In this document: positions 44,195 to 53,240 of the stretch, piece by piece
Layout of the letters: the number at the start of each line of letters is the position of its first letter
Numbering within the stretch: position 1 is the first letter of the stretch
The notes under the pieces: model-generated
Told to the model about the DNA's origin: nothing
The model's database searches: none
Seen by the model: the letters and a program-made list of their open reading frames with translations, nothing else
Translations under genes and position numbers: made by a program
Assembly: GCA_021818445.1 (NCBI GenBank)
Contig: JAKAEB010000004.1
Coordinates: 1-64,000 of the forward strand
Direction: 5' to 3'
Source of the DNA: Planctomycetota bacterium
Lineage (GTDB): Bacteria; Planctomycetota; Phycisphaerae; WQYP01
Length of the DNA stretch: 64,000 bases

Positions 44195-45073
44195 ATGAAT
44201 CGCAACCATGTCGCGTTGTTTCTTGCTGTGGCCAAAGCGGGGTCGTTCAGTCGTGCTGCGGAGCGGCTGCTGATTGGTCAGCCGGCCATCTCCATGCAGG
44301 TGGCAGAACTTGAAAAACAATTGGGTGTACGGCTGCTGGAACGAAGCCGGGCGGGGGTAACCCTGACCCGCGCCGGTAAAATATTATTTGATTATGCCAA
44401 CCGCATTGACGGTATCGAGTCGGCGGCACAAAAGGCGCTGGATGATTTCAAACGTGCAGCCGCCGGCGCAATGGCCATTGGTGCCAGCACCACCATCGGT
44501 GCCTATTTGCTGCCGGATATCCTTGCGCCATTTCGCCATCGCTGGCCAGCTATTGCGGTGAGTGTAGAACTGGGCAACACGCGTGCTATCGAGCAAAAAA
44601 TTGCCGATGGGTTACTGGATATCGCGCTGGTGGAGGGTTTGGGTTCAGATTTGCCGGGATCGGTTATTTTTCACCACGACGAACTTGTGGCCATTGGGCC
44701 TGCGACCGGGGCGCTGGCCCGGAAGACGATCAGCATTGCCGAATTGCTCAATGGGCCGCTGATCCTGCGCGAACCTGGGTCCGGTACGCGTGCGGTTTTT
44801 GATGATTTTCTCGCTACGCGCGGCCTCAAGGCCACACCCGCGTTTGAACTGACCAATGCCCACGCCATTAAAGAATTTGTACAACATGGTTTTGGCAGGG
44901 CCATTATTTCTGCCCTTGTATGTAAAGATGAATTGGCAAGCGGTGCGCTGATACAAATAAAAGTTACGGATATGGCGATCAATCGGCCGCTGCATCTGGT
45001 CAGGTCGGGTGGGGAAAATCCGGCGGCGGACGCATTTGCGTCGCTCGTTTTGCGCAAGGGGCGTAAAGGTTAA
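44195..45073 (+). CDS. LysR-family transcriptional regulator
   Basis: About 292 residues. The N-terminal winged helix is LFLAVAKAGSFSRAAERLLIGQPAISMQVAELEKQLGVRLLER (split by the recognition helix), followed by the linker helix and a LysR substrate-binding domain: GASTTIGAYLLPDILAPFRH, DIALVEGLG, LILREPGSGTRAVFDDFL, GFGRAIISALV. The LILREPGSGTR patch resembles CbbR/CysB-like regulators. It lies divergent from a carbohydrate esterase and 106 bp before pbp2; a target in either direction is possible. Confidence 0.92.
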   Translation: MNRNHVALFLAVAKAGSFSRAAERLLIGQPAISMQVAELEKQLGVRLLERSRAGVTLTRAGKILFDYANRIDGIESAAQKALDDFKRAAAGAMAIGASTTIGAYLLPDILAPFRHRWPAIAVSVELGNTRAIEQKIADGLLDIALVEGLGSDLPGSVIFHHDELVAIGPATGALARKTISIAELLNGPLILREPGSGTRAVFDDFLATRGLKATPAFELTNAHAIKEFVQHGFGRAIISALVCKDELASGALIQIKVTDMAINRPLHLVRSGGENPAADAFASLVLRKGRKG

Positions 45074-45179
45074 TACGAACACCCTGCTGCCGTAAACGCC
45101 CTCGGTAAACGGATGTAACCGCATACTTTTTGCGCCCGTCTCGCATATACTGCCAGCGAGTTGGCAGCTTAAGGTCAGG

Positions 45180-47240
45180 ATGGCCATGGTGCGTGTTCGC
45201 CTATTTTTTCTTTTATCCGTCGTACTGCTGGGCATGCTTATTATCGCGGTGCGGCTGGCGCAGCTTCAGGCATTTGAATCCACGCAGTGGCGGGATAAAT
45301 CGCGCAGTTTTGCCTACCGCCACTACATCATCCCGACCATGCGCGGGCCGATTGTAGACCGCTTCGGCCGGATACTGGCCGTGGATGAGCCATGTTACAA
45401 TTTATCCATCAATTACCAGGCGATGAATCGCGACCGCCAATGGATAACCGACACCGCGCTGCGCCGATTGGAAAAACAATATAAAACGCGATCGGCCATC
45501 ATTGCCCATTTAGGATCTGAACGGCGCAGGATTGTCCATCGCCTGGTGCTTATGCCGCAGCGGATTGCCGCCCTGTGCAAGCTGCCGTTGTCCACCGTGC
45601 TTTCCGCGTTTGACACCATCCGCGCCCGGATGCAAATACTGCGGCAGGATGTCTGGGTTTATCGTTACCGGCAAAAACACGCCCATTTTGGGGGTTCGCC
45701 TGCCGATTTGGACATGCAACTGGCGCAAGCCAACAGTCTGGATCTGGCCGAGGACCGCGAGGCCCACACCATCGTGCCGGATATCTCGCGCCAAGTGGCT
45801 TTTTATCTGGCCAAGCATGCACGCCAATACCCCGGCATTGTGATTGTCTCGAGCACGCATCGGGTGTATCCGTTTAATTCCATCTCGGCCCAGATGATCG
45901 GCTCGATGCAACCGGTGACCGCACCGGCCGTGCGGTCCGACCCGTTCCGCCTGCCGCACTTTTTAACCGGTTCACTGCGTGACTCGAAGGGCAATTTAAG
46001 TGGCTATCTGCCCGGTGATTTAATGGGCGGATCGGGGGTGGAGGCGGCGTGCGAAAAGCAACTGCGCGGAACGCGCGGCGTGGGTGTTGTGGACCTTGAC
46101 GGCAAACCACTTAATATGGACTACCGCAAACCGATTCCCGGCCACCGAGTTACGTTGACAATCGACGCCGATCTTGAAAAACAACTCGTGCAGCAAATTA
46201 TGAACCCCGCCCATCCCATGCTGCTTATTAATGGCCAGATTCACCCCATGGCACTCGTGGCGATGTCGATTCATACCAATCGCGTGCTGGTGATGCTTTC
46301 GCTGCCGTCATACAACCTGAACGGTTTTCATCGCCATTATGCCAAAATCCTGCGGCAGCCCAATCATCCCCTGCTGGACCGCGTGGATTCCGGCGTGTTT
46401 CCGCCCGGCAGCATTGTCAAGCCGTTGGAGGCGGCCTTTGCCCTGACCCACCATATCATCACGCCGCAAACGATTATCGACTGTCGGGGCTATTTATTTC
46501 CCGGTCATCCCAATATCTTTCGGTGCTGGGCGTATCCGTATGGGCACGGGCCTATTGATGTGGTACACGCCATTGAAGAATCCTGCGATGTCTATTTTTA
46601 CACCGTGGGTATGAGGCTGGGATTTAATCAGGTGGTGCACACCTACCGCAGCTATGGGCTTGGGTCCCCCACCGGTATTGGTCTGCCGGACGAATCGGCC
46701 GGCATGCTGCCAACACCGCGGCTGGGCCCTGAGACGCAGACCCAGCGCATCAATTCCATATTTATGGGCATTGGGCAAGGCCCCATGGCGGTGACGCCGC
46801 TGCAGATGGCCAACGCCTACACCGCCATGCTGCGCGGCGGAATCTGGATGCCACCGATTCTTATCCGCGGCATGCGGCACCCCAAGCCGCGCCGTTTTTA
46901 TTTGAACCCATCGGCACTCACGGCGGTGCGGCAGGGGATGTATCTGGTGACGCATGGTGCCCGGGGAACGGCCCCCGTGGTCGGCGGAAGTGGTATTGAC
47001 GCATCGGGCAAAACCGGTACTGCCCAGACGCGCGAAGCAAAAAAAGTGAACGGTAAAATGACGATCATTAAAGGCGACGACGGGTGGTTTGTGGGTTTTG
47101 CCCCATCCGGCGACCCCCGTTACGTTGTGGTGGGAATGGTGGAAATGGGCGGCGAAGGCGGGGCCACCGCCGCACCCATCGTCCGGCAGTGCATGCTCGA
47201 TATGCAGGCACGCGGATATTTACCTCGGATGAGGCATTGA
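45180..47240 (+). CDS. mrdA: Penicillin-binding protein 2 (elongasome transpeptidase)
   Basis: Class B PBP that crosslinks peptidoglycan during side-wall growth, about 686 residues. One N-terminal membrane helix (LFFLLSVVLLGMLIIAVRLA), the PBP dimerisation-type domain (RGPIVDRFGRILA), then the transpeptidase with Ser in FPPGSIVKPLEA (SxxK), EESCDVYFYTVG (SxD) and SGKTGTAQ (KTG). All three catalytic motifs are intact. An AAGGTCAGG ribosome site precedes ATG 45180; ATG 45186 is an alternative. A TATACT -10-like box is at 45146. The rodA gene overlaps its stop. Presence of PBP2 and RodA fits Phycisphaerae, which make peptidoglycan. Confidence 0.93.
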   Translation: MAMVRVRLFFLLSVVLLGMLIIAVRLAQLQAFESTQWRDKSRSFAYRHYIIPTMRGPIVDRFGRILAVDEPCYNLSINYQAMNRDRQWITDTALRRLEKQYKTRSAIIAHLGSERRRIVHRLVLMPQRIAALCKLPLSTVLSAFDTIRARMQILRQDVWVYRYRQKHAHFGGSPADLDMQLAQANSLDLAEDREAHTIVPDISRQVAFYLAKHARQYPGIVIVSSTHRVYPFNSISAQMIGSMQPVTAPAVRSDPFRLPHFLTGSLRDSKGNLSGYLPGDLMGGSGVEAACEKQLRGTRGVGVVDLDGKPLNMDYRKPIPGHRVTLTIDADLEKQLVQQIMNPAHPMLLINGQIHPMALVAMSIHTNRVLVMLSLPSYNLNGFHRHYAKILRQPNHPLLDRVDSGVFPPGSIVKPLEAAFALTHHIITPQTIIDCRGYLFPGHPNIFRCWAYPYGHGPIDVVHAIEESCDVYFYTVGMRLGFNQVVHTYRSYGLGSPTGIGLPDESAGMLPTPRLGPETQTQRINSIFMGIGQGPMAVTPLQMANAYTAMLRGGIWMPPILIRGMRHPKPRRFYLNPSALTAVRQGMYLVTHGARGTAPVVGGSGIDASGKTGTAQTREAKKVNGKMTIIKGDDGWFVGFAPSGDPRYVVVGMVEMGGEGGATAAPIVRQCMLDMQARGYLPRMRH

Positions 47241-48457
47241 TGAAGCGGGAAAAACGGGAAAGCATCATTGCCCCTCCGCTGGCCGGCACCGTATCTGCGG
47301 ATGGTTCCGGCAACGGCCCGCCACCGACGCTTCTACAAAAAGTCTATACCCAGGTGGTGCCGCGACTGGTCGCCAGCCGCGTCGCATGGCTTATGCTCCT
47401 GACGATCCTCATTCTCTGTTCCGCGAGTCTGGTTGCCGTCCATATTTGCGGGCGGGGGCTGCTGTGGCGGCAGGAAATCCACATCCTTGTGGGGCTGGCG
47501 GTATTGCTGCTGGCGATGGTGCCCAAGCCCCGGCAGATTGTCACCTGGGCACCGGCCATCTTTGCGTTTACGGTTCTGCTGCTGGTGGCCGTGCGTTTTG
47601 CCCCCGCCATTAAGGGAAGCCATCGCTGGTTTATTCTGCCCGGAGGTTTTGATATCCAACCCAGCGAACTGGCGAAGATCGGTTTTGTTCTGGTCATATC
47701 ATGGTATGTACGCCATGGGCGCGATATGCAGAAGATCAATTCGCTGCTGGTGCCGTTTATGCTTATGGCGATCCCGGTGGGCCTGATTGTCATAGAGCCG
47801 GATCTAGGCACCGCGCTCATGTTCCCCGTGGTGCTTTATGCCATGCTGATATCGGCCGGTGCCCGCCTGCGCCATCTCGTCGCCATCGCCCTGATCGCCC
47901 TGGCTGTCGCGCCCGGCTGCTACCCATTCCTGCATCACTATCAGCAGCAGCGCATCTTGTCCATGTTCACCTTTCACAAACCCACTGCCCATCAGCTTAA
48001 CGGCAACCTTTACCAGAAGCAGCAAAGTGAAATTGCCGAAGGCAGCGGTGGCCTCACCGGTCAGGGCTTGCGGGGTACCACGGCCATCCGCCACGGACTT
48101 TTGCCCGAGGCGTCCAATGATTTCATATTTGCGGTGGTGGCAAGCCAGTTTGGCCTTGCCGGCGGGCTGATTATTATTGTGCTTTACACCCTGTTTTTTG
48201 CCGCCTGCCTGGAAATCGCCGATAACAGCAACGACGCCATGGGCCGGGTGATGGTGGTGGGACTAAGCACCATGATCATTACTCAAGCCACGATTAACAT
48301 CGGCATGACGACCGGCATCATTCCCGTTGTCGGCATTACGCTGCCATTTATGTCGTACGGCGGCAGTGCCATGGTGGCGGATATGCTGGCCACATCGCTG
48401 ATACTTAATGTTGCCCTGCGCGACCGGCGGTTGATCCTTTCTTCGCGGTCCGAATAG
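47240..48457 (+). CDS. rodA: RodA-type SEDS peptidoglycan glycosyltransferase
   Basis: Polytopic enzyme that polymerises glycan strands from lipid II with PBP2. About 405 residues. A hydrophilic N-terminal tail of about 45 residues is followed by about ten membrane helices. SEDS marks visible: SHRWFILPGGFDIQPSELAKI, EPDLGTALMFPVV, SEIAEGSGGLTGQGLRG, LPEASNDFIFAVVASQFGL and the C-terminal GMTTGIIPVVGITLPFMSYGGSAM. The start overlaps the pbp2 stop (TGATG), with GAGG just upstream, so the pair is translationally coupled. Confidence 0.94.
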   Translation: MKREKRESIIAPPLAGTVSADGSGNGPPPTLLQKVYTQVVPRLVASRVAWLMLLTILILCSASLVAVHICGRGLLWRQEIHILVGLAVLLLAMVPKPRQIVTWAPAIFAFTVLLLVAVRFAPAIKGSHRWFILPGGFDIQPSELAKIGFVLVISWYVRHGRDMQKINSLLVPFMLMAIPVGLIVIEPDLGTALMFPVVLYAMLISAGARLRHLVAIALIALAVAPGCYPFLHHYQQQRILSMFTFHKPTAHQLNGNLYQKQQSEIAEGSGGLTGQGLRGTTAIRHGLLPEASNDFIFAVVASQFGLAGGLIIIVLYTLFFAACLEIADNSNDAMGRVMVVGLSTMIITQATINIGMTTGIIPVVGITLPFMSYGGSAMVADMLATSLILNVALRDRRLILSSRSE

Positions 48458-48510
48458 CCGCGCCAAGACGGTTATGGGCGGTGCGACCATCAAATGTAAA
48501 TATTTTTTTC

Positions 48511-48539
48511 TTGACGCCTCATTGGCCCGTGCGTATTGT
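48511..48539 (+). promoter_or_regulatory. Sigma70-type promoter for the PEP-CTERM gene at 48869
   Basis: TTGACG at 48511-48516, 17-bp spacer, TATTGT at 48534-48539, preceded by a T-tract. Predicted start near 48546, leaving a leader of about 320 nt. Confidence 0.55.
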
Positions 48540-48545
48540 ATGCAT

Positions 48546-48868
48546 TCGTATGGAAGCGAGAACGCCACGGATGCGGCCGTCAGATGCCCGTCTTTTACGG
48601 GGTCGGCAAATCTCACACAGCGCTTCCGAGTTTGAAAACCACGGCGGCCACGGAATGCGATTTAATAGATCGCCAGCGGGTGCCGTCGGTTATGCCATGA
48701 TAGAACCGCACGCAACGGGCGCGGCATATTTTTCGGGCGGGGGTGGCACCGCCGAAACGCGGTCGATTGGCGACGGTTTCTGCAATTTTCTCAAAACGCT
48801 TCGGCGGGTGGGGGCACCCGCGACCGCGGGGGTGCCCGGCAGGTTACCTGTTTGAATGGAGATTTAAG
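48546..48868 (+). other. Long structured leader of a PEP-CTERM gene
   Basis: No gene. GGAAGCG at 48552-48558 pairs with CGCTTCC at 48621-48627, closing a loop of about 60 nt. This could be a cis-regulatory RNA domain; it did not match the riboswitch consensus patterns I know (c-di-GMP, cobalamin, SAM). Confidence 0.4.
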
Positions 48869-49720
48869 ATGTTTATGTCATCCAGCAAAAACATGTCCGC
48901 ACGGCGATACCGAACAATGCTGGCGGCCGGCCTGCTGGCAGCCAGCGGGGCAAGCCTGTGGAATACCGGTGCGGCGGCGGCCGACAATCTGATGGCGCAA
49001 TATTATCTGCCCAGCACGGCCGTGGGCGATGCGCACGACATTACCGGCCGGGCATTTTTTACCTACCTGACCAGCAGCGCTGATGGTAATTTGCAGGTGG
49101 AATTGATCAATGATTCCACACCCGATTCGGTTAATGATTTAATCAGCGGTGTTAGCTTCAGCATAGCCACCGCCGGCCAGACGCCGCTGGTTGCTGCGCC
49201 GCACGGGCCAAGTGCGGCAGCCGGGCAGACGTCCGCCCCCTATGTGTGGAGCTTTTCGGGCAGCGGGCTGACGGGGCCGACACAAGTTACCGGTCTGTCC
49301 CCCTTTTCAACTTCCACCGGATCACCGGAGTTGGCGTCGCAATTGCCGTTTCCATGGACGATAAGCCAGACCGGCGGGCAGTATGCTCTGGTCAGCGATG
49401 CAGGAGCGACCGGCCCCGGCGACCGCCTGGGCCCGGCGGCCGACGCCTCTGGCTATCAATATTTTTCCAATACAGGCAGCGTATCGGGTGCAGACCCCGT
49501 GCTGGCCGGGCCGATATTTTTTGATTTCACCATCCCCGGCCTGCAAAGTTCAGACGCCATCAACGGGGTATCTTTTGGTTACGGCACGGGTGGCGGCACG
49601 GTTTCCGGTGCGCCGGCCGCGGTTGCCGCCCCCGAACCAGCCCCATGGCTGTTGCTGTCTTTAGGTGTGCTGGCGGGCTTGGGCCTGAAGCGCCTAACAG
49701 TTGGAAGAACACGGAATTAG
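48869..49720 (+). CDS. PEP-CTERM-like sorting domain protein
   Basis: About 283 residues. Signal region RRYRTMLAAGLLAASGASLW with the cleavage near NTGAAAADN, a beta-rich body (AQYYLPSTAVGDAHDITG, FSIATAGQTPLVA, YFSNTGSVSGADPVLAG) and the end VAAPEPAPWLLLSLGVLAGLGLKRLTVGR: a Pro-Glu-Pro motif, hydrophobic helix and basic tail. TGGAGAT lies upstream of ATG 48869. The body is not recognised. Confidence 0.78.
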   Translation: MFMSSSKNMSARRYRTMLAAGLLAASGASLWNTGAAAADNLMAQYYLPSTAVGDAHDITGRAFFTYLTSSADGNLQVELINDSTPDSVNDLISGVSFSIATAGQTPLVAAPHGPSAAAGQTSAPYVWSFSGSGLTGPTQVTGLSPFSTSTGSPELASQLPFPWTISQTGGQYALVSDAGATGPGDRLGPAADASGYQYFSNTGSVSGADPVLAGPIFFDFTIPGLQSSDAINGVSFGYGTGGGTVSGAPAAVAAPEPAPWLLLSLGVLAGLGLKRLTVGRTRN

Positions 49721-49809
49721 GAATGCATACGCGGTGCGATGGCGGGCGCTGGCAACCGTTATGGGCAGGCGGGCGGGCAGGAAATGGGAAGAAAAAATAA
49801 AGATTTTTC

Positions 49810-49838
49810 TTGAATCGTCGCGGTAGATGAGTTATACT
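49810..49838 (+). promoter_or_regulatory. Sigma70-type promoter for the PEP-CTERM gene at 50162
   Basis: TTGAAT at 49810-49815, 17-bp spacer, TATACT at 49833-49838, preceded by a T-rich stretch (ATTTTTC) like the promoter at 48511. Predicted start near 49845. Confidence 0.65.
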
Positions 49839-49844
49839 CTATTT

Positions 49845-50161
49845 TGCTGGATTGGTGGCTACCGTGGGTAACGGTGGCCAAGCCGGCCAGTAGTGAGAGC
49901 AAGGATTGGTCATACAACAAGGAAGTTAAACCGGGTGAGCCGGGTGACGGCTCCAACCGGTGCTGACCCCGCAGGTGGGTTGGCGGGTTTTACGCCTTGG
50001 CCGGGTTTAATGGTCGGGCGCGGCCTTGTTGCTAATGACACTCACTTCTGAAACATTTTTTTAGTACGACGTTTGGTGCGGCCTTTTTTGGCAGGCTTCG
50101 CCTGCTGGGGTCGCTGTGCCGTCGGCTATGCCGCCGCGGAAAATTTATACAGGAGAGTTTT
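49845..50161 (+). other. Long structured leader of a PEP-CTERM gene
   Basis: About 315 nt without a gene. It opens with an 8-bp stem (GGCTACCG 49857-49864 with CGGTGGCC 49872-49879), then a two-part stem (ACCGG 49930-49934 with CCGGT 49957-49961; GAGCC 49937-49941 with GGCTC 49949-49953) and later GCAGGC-TTC-GCCTGC near 50091. Likely a folded cis-regulatory RNA; I could not assign a known class. Confidence 0.45.
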
Positions 50162-50977
50162 ATGGGCAAGCACACAAAAGTTAGTCTGCGTAAACATCCA
50201 ACCCATTGTCTGATGGTGGCTATTGCGGCCGCCGGTTTGTCTCTCGCCGCAGCGGGGCAGAATGCGGAGGCGACCGTGATCAGCTACGGTGCCATCAACC
50301 CTGCCGGCTCGGCGGGGTTTGAGGCCTACGCTGTTTTCAATGTGAGTGCCTCGACGATAGCCGTCACGCTTAACAACATCACCCCCTCCACCACTTCCGA
50401 TCTACAGGAAATCTACGGCATCGACTTTACCGTGCTGGACTCAAACGGCTCGCCGGTTTCATTCAGTAGCGGCCCCACCATTACGGGAGCCAGCGGGACC
50501 GAGGTGACCTTGGTGGAGGATACCAGCAAGGGGAGCCCCACCTACAAGGACTACCTTATCGGCACCGCAGGCTTTCCGAACAAGGCCATCACTTCCAACA
50601 CGGATTTATCGAAGCCTTGGATAACCAGCTCGGGCGGTACCGGAGAGGTGGCGCTGACAATCGACACTTCGCAACCCAATGATATGATCATTGCCCCACC
50701 ACCCACACCAAACAACTACGGGAGCGCCGGTGGCCTGAACAGCACGACGAACTTTAACCCGCAGCTCGAATCCGGAGCGACGTTCACCCTTAGCATCGGC
50801 GGGCTTGCGTCCGGCGACACCATCGGCGACGTGACCCTTCTTTACGGCACGGGTCCGACCAGCACTTCAACGGTGCCGTTCAATAATGGCACCCCCACGC
50901 CGGAACCCAGCATGTTGGCGTTTTTGGGCATGGGGGCCGTTGGCTCGCTGCTGATGCTGCGTAAAAGAAAAATTTAA
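50162..50977 (+). CDS. PEP-CTERM sorting domain protein
   Basis: About 271 residues. The signal peptide (HCLMVAIAAAGLSLAAAGQNAEA) follows a basic N-terminus. The body begins TVISYGAINPAGSAGFEAYAVF and is beta-strand rich (STIAVTLNNITPSTTSDL, GIDFTVLDSNGSPV). The end is TPTPEPSMLAFLGMGAVGSLLMLRKRKI, a PEP motif, helix and basic tail. A CAGGAGAG site lies seven bases before the ATG. A strong terminator follows at 51018. Confidence 0.84.
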   Translation: MGKHTKVSLRKHPTHCLMVAIAAAGLSLAAAGQNAEATVISYGAINPAGSAGFEAYAVFNVSASTIAVTLNNITPSTTSDLQEIYGIDFTVLDSNGSPVSFSSGPTITGASGTEVTLVEDTSKGSPTYKDYLIGTAGFPNKAITSNTDLSKPWITSSGGTGEVALTIDTSQPNDMIIAPPPTPNNYGSAGGLNSTTNFNPQLESGATFTLSIGGLASGDTIGDVTLLYGTGPTSTSTVPFNNGTPTPEPSMLAFLGMGAVGSLLMLRKRKI

Positions 50978-51017
50978 CGCCCCAAGAGCCTGACAATATC
51001 TGAATCTCCCCCTCCGG

Positions 51018-51047
51018 CGGCGGCAGCGATGCCGCCGTCCTTTTTTT
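51018..51047 (+). terminator. Rho-independent terminator
   Basis: CGGCGGCA, GNRA loop GCGA, TGCCGCCG, then TCC and a run of seven T. It ends the PEP-CTERM gene. Confidence 0.88.
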
Positions 51048-51150
51048 GCCCATGCCGAATCGCGTCCGTGCCCGTAGAATAACATGAGTTCGCGATAGGA
51101 AGTCATGGTTAACAAATGTTTCTGGCGATGTCTCAAGTTAACCAAGGTGA

Positions 51151-51211
51151 CACAGGCATTCTTGCCTGTGATTTGGCTCGGAATAAAGCTCCACAGACAA
51201 GAATGTCTGTG
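51151..51211. repeat. Inverted pair of 20-bp palindromes (REP-like)
   Basis: CACAGGCATTCTTGCCTGTG at 51151-51170 and CACAGACAAGAATGTCTGTG at 51192-51211. The second, read on the other strand, is the first with G-to-A and the matching C-to-T change in the stem, so pairing is kept. They lie in the 350-bp gap between a PEP-CTERM gene and a response regulator, which has no gene. Confidence 0.8.
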
Positions 51212-51324
51212 CCACCATGAATATGACAACTTGTATAAACAAAGCTACGCAATTCCTTATCCCGAATTCACGTTAGAATAGGGGCGGGAAAGGACTTTTG
51301 TCTTTTCCGGTATTGGAGGCAGCC

Positions 51325-51798
51325 ATGACGACCAGTCACGATACGCATCTTCCACAAAGCACCATTCTGGTGGTGGATGACAACCCGCAGAATGTGGAGC
51401 TGATGCAGGCATATCTCGAGTCGCTTAATTGCACCACGGAGGTGGCCAGCGACGGCGTTGAAGCCCTTGCCAAGGTGCCGCGCATCCGCCCCGACCTGAT
51501 TATTCTGGATATCATGATGCCCAAATTAAGTGGCTTTGAGGTTTGCCGCCGCCTGAAGGCCGACCCTAAATTTGCCGACATCCCCATCCTGATGGTGACC
51601 GCCCTGAACGAAATGGGGGATATTGAGCGCGGGGTGGAAAGCGGCACGGATGATTTTCTTTCCAAGCCCATTAATAAATTGGAATTGCTTACCCGGGTAA
51701 AAAGCCTGCTGCGGGTGCGCCATCTCAAGGGGCAACTGGAGCGGACACTTGCGTACCTGAACGAAATTGATTCGGCCGATTCGCGCCGCCACGGTTAG
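51325..51798 (+). CDS. Single-domain response regulator (CheY/PleD-type receiver)
   Basis: About 157 residues with one receiver domain and a short C-terminal helix. TILVVDDNPQN carries the acidic pair (about residues 18-19), LIILDIMMPKLSG the phosphoacceptor Asp (about 62), ILMVTALNE the conserved Thr, and DFLSKPINKLELL the Lys. No output domain follows; the C-terminal LKGQLERTLAYLNEID is a helix. GGAGG lies five bases before ATG 51325. No histidine kinase is adjacent, so the partner is unknown. Confidence 0.92.
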   Translation: MTTSHDTHLPQSTILVVDDNPQNVELMQAYLESLNCTTEVASDGVEALAKVPRIRPDLIILDIMMPKLSGFEVCRRLKADPKFADIPILMVTALNEMGDIERGVESGTDDFLSKPINKLELLTRVKSLLRVRHLKGQLERTLAYLNEIDSADSRRHG

Positions 51799-51885
51799 CG
51801 GCTGGCAACCTGCGGCCTGCCGACGCGCCGGCCACAGCCCCTGCGGCGGGTTTATTTGACGGCAGCCGCATTTTTTGAGGCCCCC

Positions 51886-53187
51886 ATGCCACCCAAAAAT
51901 TGCATCATCCACGCTGCCGCCATTCTTGCCGATGCCGAAACGCTGATCACCGATGGTGCCCTGTGCCTGCGGGATGGAAAAATCGCCGCGGTCGGGCCCA
52001 TGAACGCCATGCGGCGGCGGTACCCGGCGGTGTCGATATGCAGTGCTGGCCAAAGCCTCATCACCCCCGGCCTGATTAACATTCATACGCACCTGGAATT
52101 GGGGCACCTGCGTGGCAAAATCCCCAGCCGCCATCCTGATCCGATACCCTTTCCCGATTGGGTTTGCCAGCTTTTCGCCCTTACCCCCCCACCGGAGTTG
52201 CTGCCCGATGTTGTTGCAAAAAGTGTTTACAGCGGCGTTGAAGAATGCTTGCAGTTTGGCGTCACCGCCGTGGGCGATATCACCCGCCACCCCCTTTTGA
52301 CGCGCTGCGCCCTTGCTGATTCTCCGCTGCGGGGCATCAGCTTTGGGGAAATAACAGCCATGGGTAAGGCCCGCCACCTGCTGCCGGAGCGGATGGCCGC
52401 CGCCCAAGCCCCCATCGCCAATACAAATAGCCATCTGGCGGTCGGGCTTTCGCCGCACGCCCCCTATTCGGTGGAAGGGCCAGCGCTGCAGGCTATTGTC
52501 GACTGCGCCGCCACCGCCCATCAACCGCTGGCCATGCACCTGGCGGAACTGCCGGACGAGGCGGATTTTTTGCGCGATTTTTCCGGCCCGCTTGGCCGCA
52601 CATGGGCTTTGCGCCGGATGATTGACGTATTGGATGACCACATTCCCACCTATGCCCATGGACCGGTCGGCTGGGCCGATCAGTGGGGATTGCTTAACCA
52701 CGCCCAACCCTTGGTGCTGGCGCATGTTAATTACGCCAGCGGTGACGACATCCGGCGGCTTGCCGGGCGACCGCACCTTTCGGTGGCCATGTGTCCGCGC
52801 ACGCGCCATTATTTTGGTCATGATTCCATATCAGCACATCCCTGCGTAGCCATGCTGAAGGCCGGTATCCGTGTTTGCCTTGCGACCGATTCCCTTGCTA
52901 GTTCGCCGGACTTGAACTTGCTGGCGGAAGCGGCCGCCGCCCATCGCGAATTGCCATCGCTGCCATTTTCCACCCTGTTCCGTATGATGACGCAGTGGCC
53001 GGCGGAGGCGTTTAACCTGCCTTCCGGAAGGCTGATACCCGGGCATTTTGCAGATGTGGCGGCCTATCCGCTGCCGGACAAGCCGCATGGTGCCGAAGCT
53101 GCCATCGCCGATTTAATTCAGCGCTGCCCCCCTGCCAGTATGGTGATGATTGGATCGCAAGTGGTTTCGGGTAAATTAGATGCTTGA
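51886..53187 (+). CDS. Amidohydrolase (TRZ/ATZ-type, cytosine/adenosine-deaminase-like)
   Basis: Metal-dependent TIM-barrel hydrolase of about 433 residues. Metal-binding HTHLELGH near residue 70, GLSPHAPYSV, MHLAELPDEADFL, the metal-site His in VLAHVNYAS, CPRTRHYFGH and the catalytic Asp in LATDSLASSPDLNLLAE are those of the S-adenosylhomocysteine/5'-methylthioadenosine/aminofutalosine deaminase group. Substrate not determinable; an aminodeoxyfutalosine deaminase for menaquinone synthesis is one option. ATG 51886 has GAGG just upstream; a TTG at 51856 would extend it by 10 codons. Confidence 0.85.
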   Translation: MPPKNCIIHAAAILADAETLITDGALCLRDGKIAAVGPMNAMRRRYPAVSICSAGQSLITPGLINIHTHLELGHLRGKIPSRHPDPIPFPDWVCQLFALTPPPELLPDVVAKSVYSGVEECLQFGVTAVGDITRHPLLTRCALADSPLRGISFGEITAMGKARHLLPERMAAAQAPIANTNSHLAVGLSPHAPYSVEGPALQAIVDCAATAHQPLAMHLAELPDEADFLRDFSGPLGRTWALRRMIDVLDDHIPTYAHGPVGWADQWGLLNHAQPLVLAHVNYASGDDIRRLAGRPHLSVAMCPRTRHYFGHDSISAHPCVAMLKAGIRVCLATDSLASSPDLNLLAEAAAAHRELPSLPFSTLFRMMTQWPAEAFNLPSGRLIPGHFADVAAYPLPDKPHGAEAAIADLIQRCPPASMVMIGSQVVSGKLDA

Positions 53188-53240
53188 ACATCCGGCGTGT
53201 TTTGAGCATAGATATTGACAGGCACTTATTGGAGACCGCT

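Noticed and set aside
49845..50161. c-di-GMP, cobalamin or SAM riboswitch
   Set aside because: I looked for the conserved core words of these aptamers in the leaders and did not find them in order; only generic stems are claimed.
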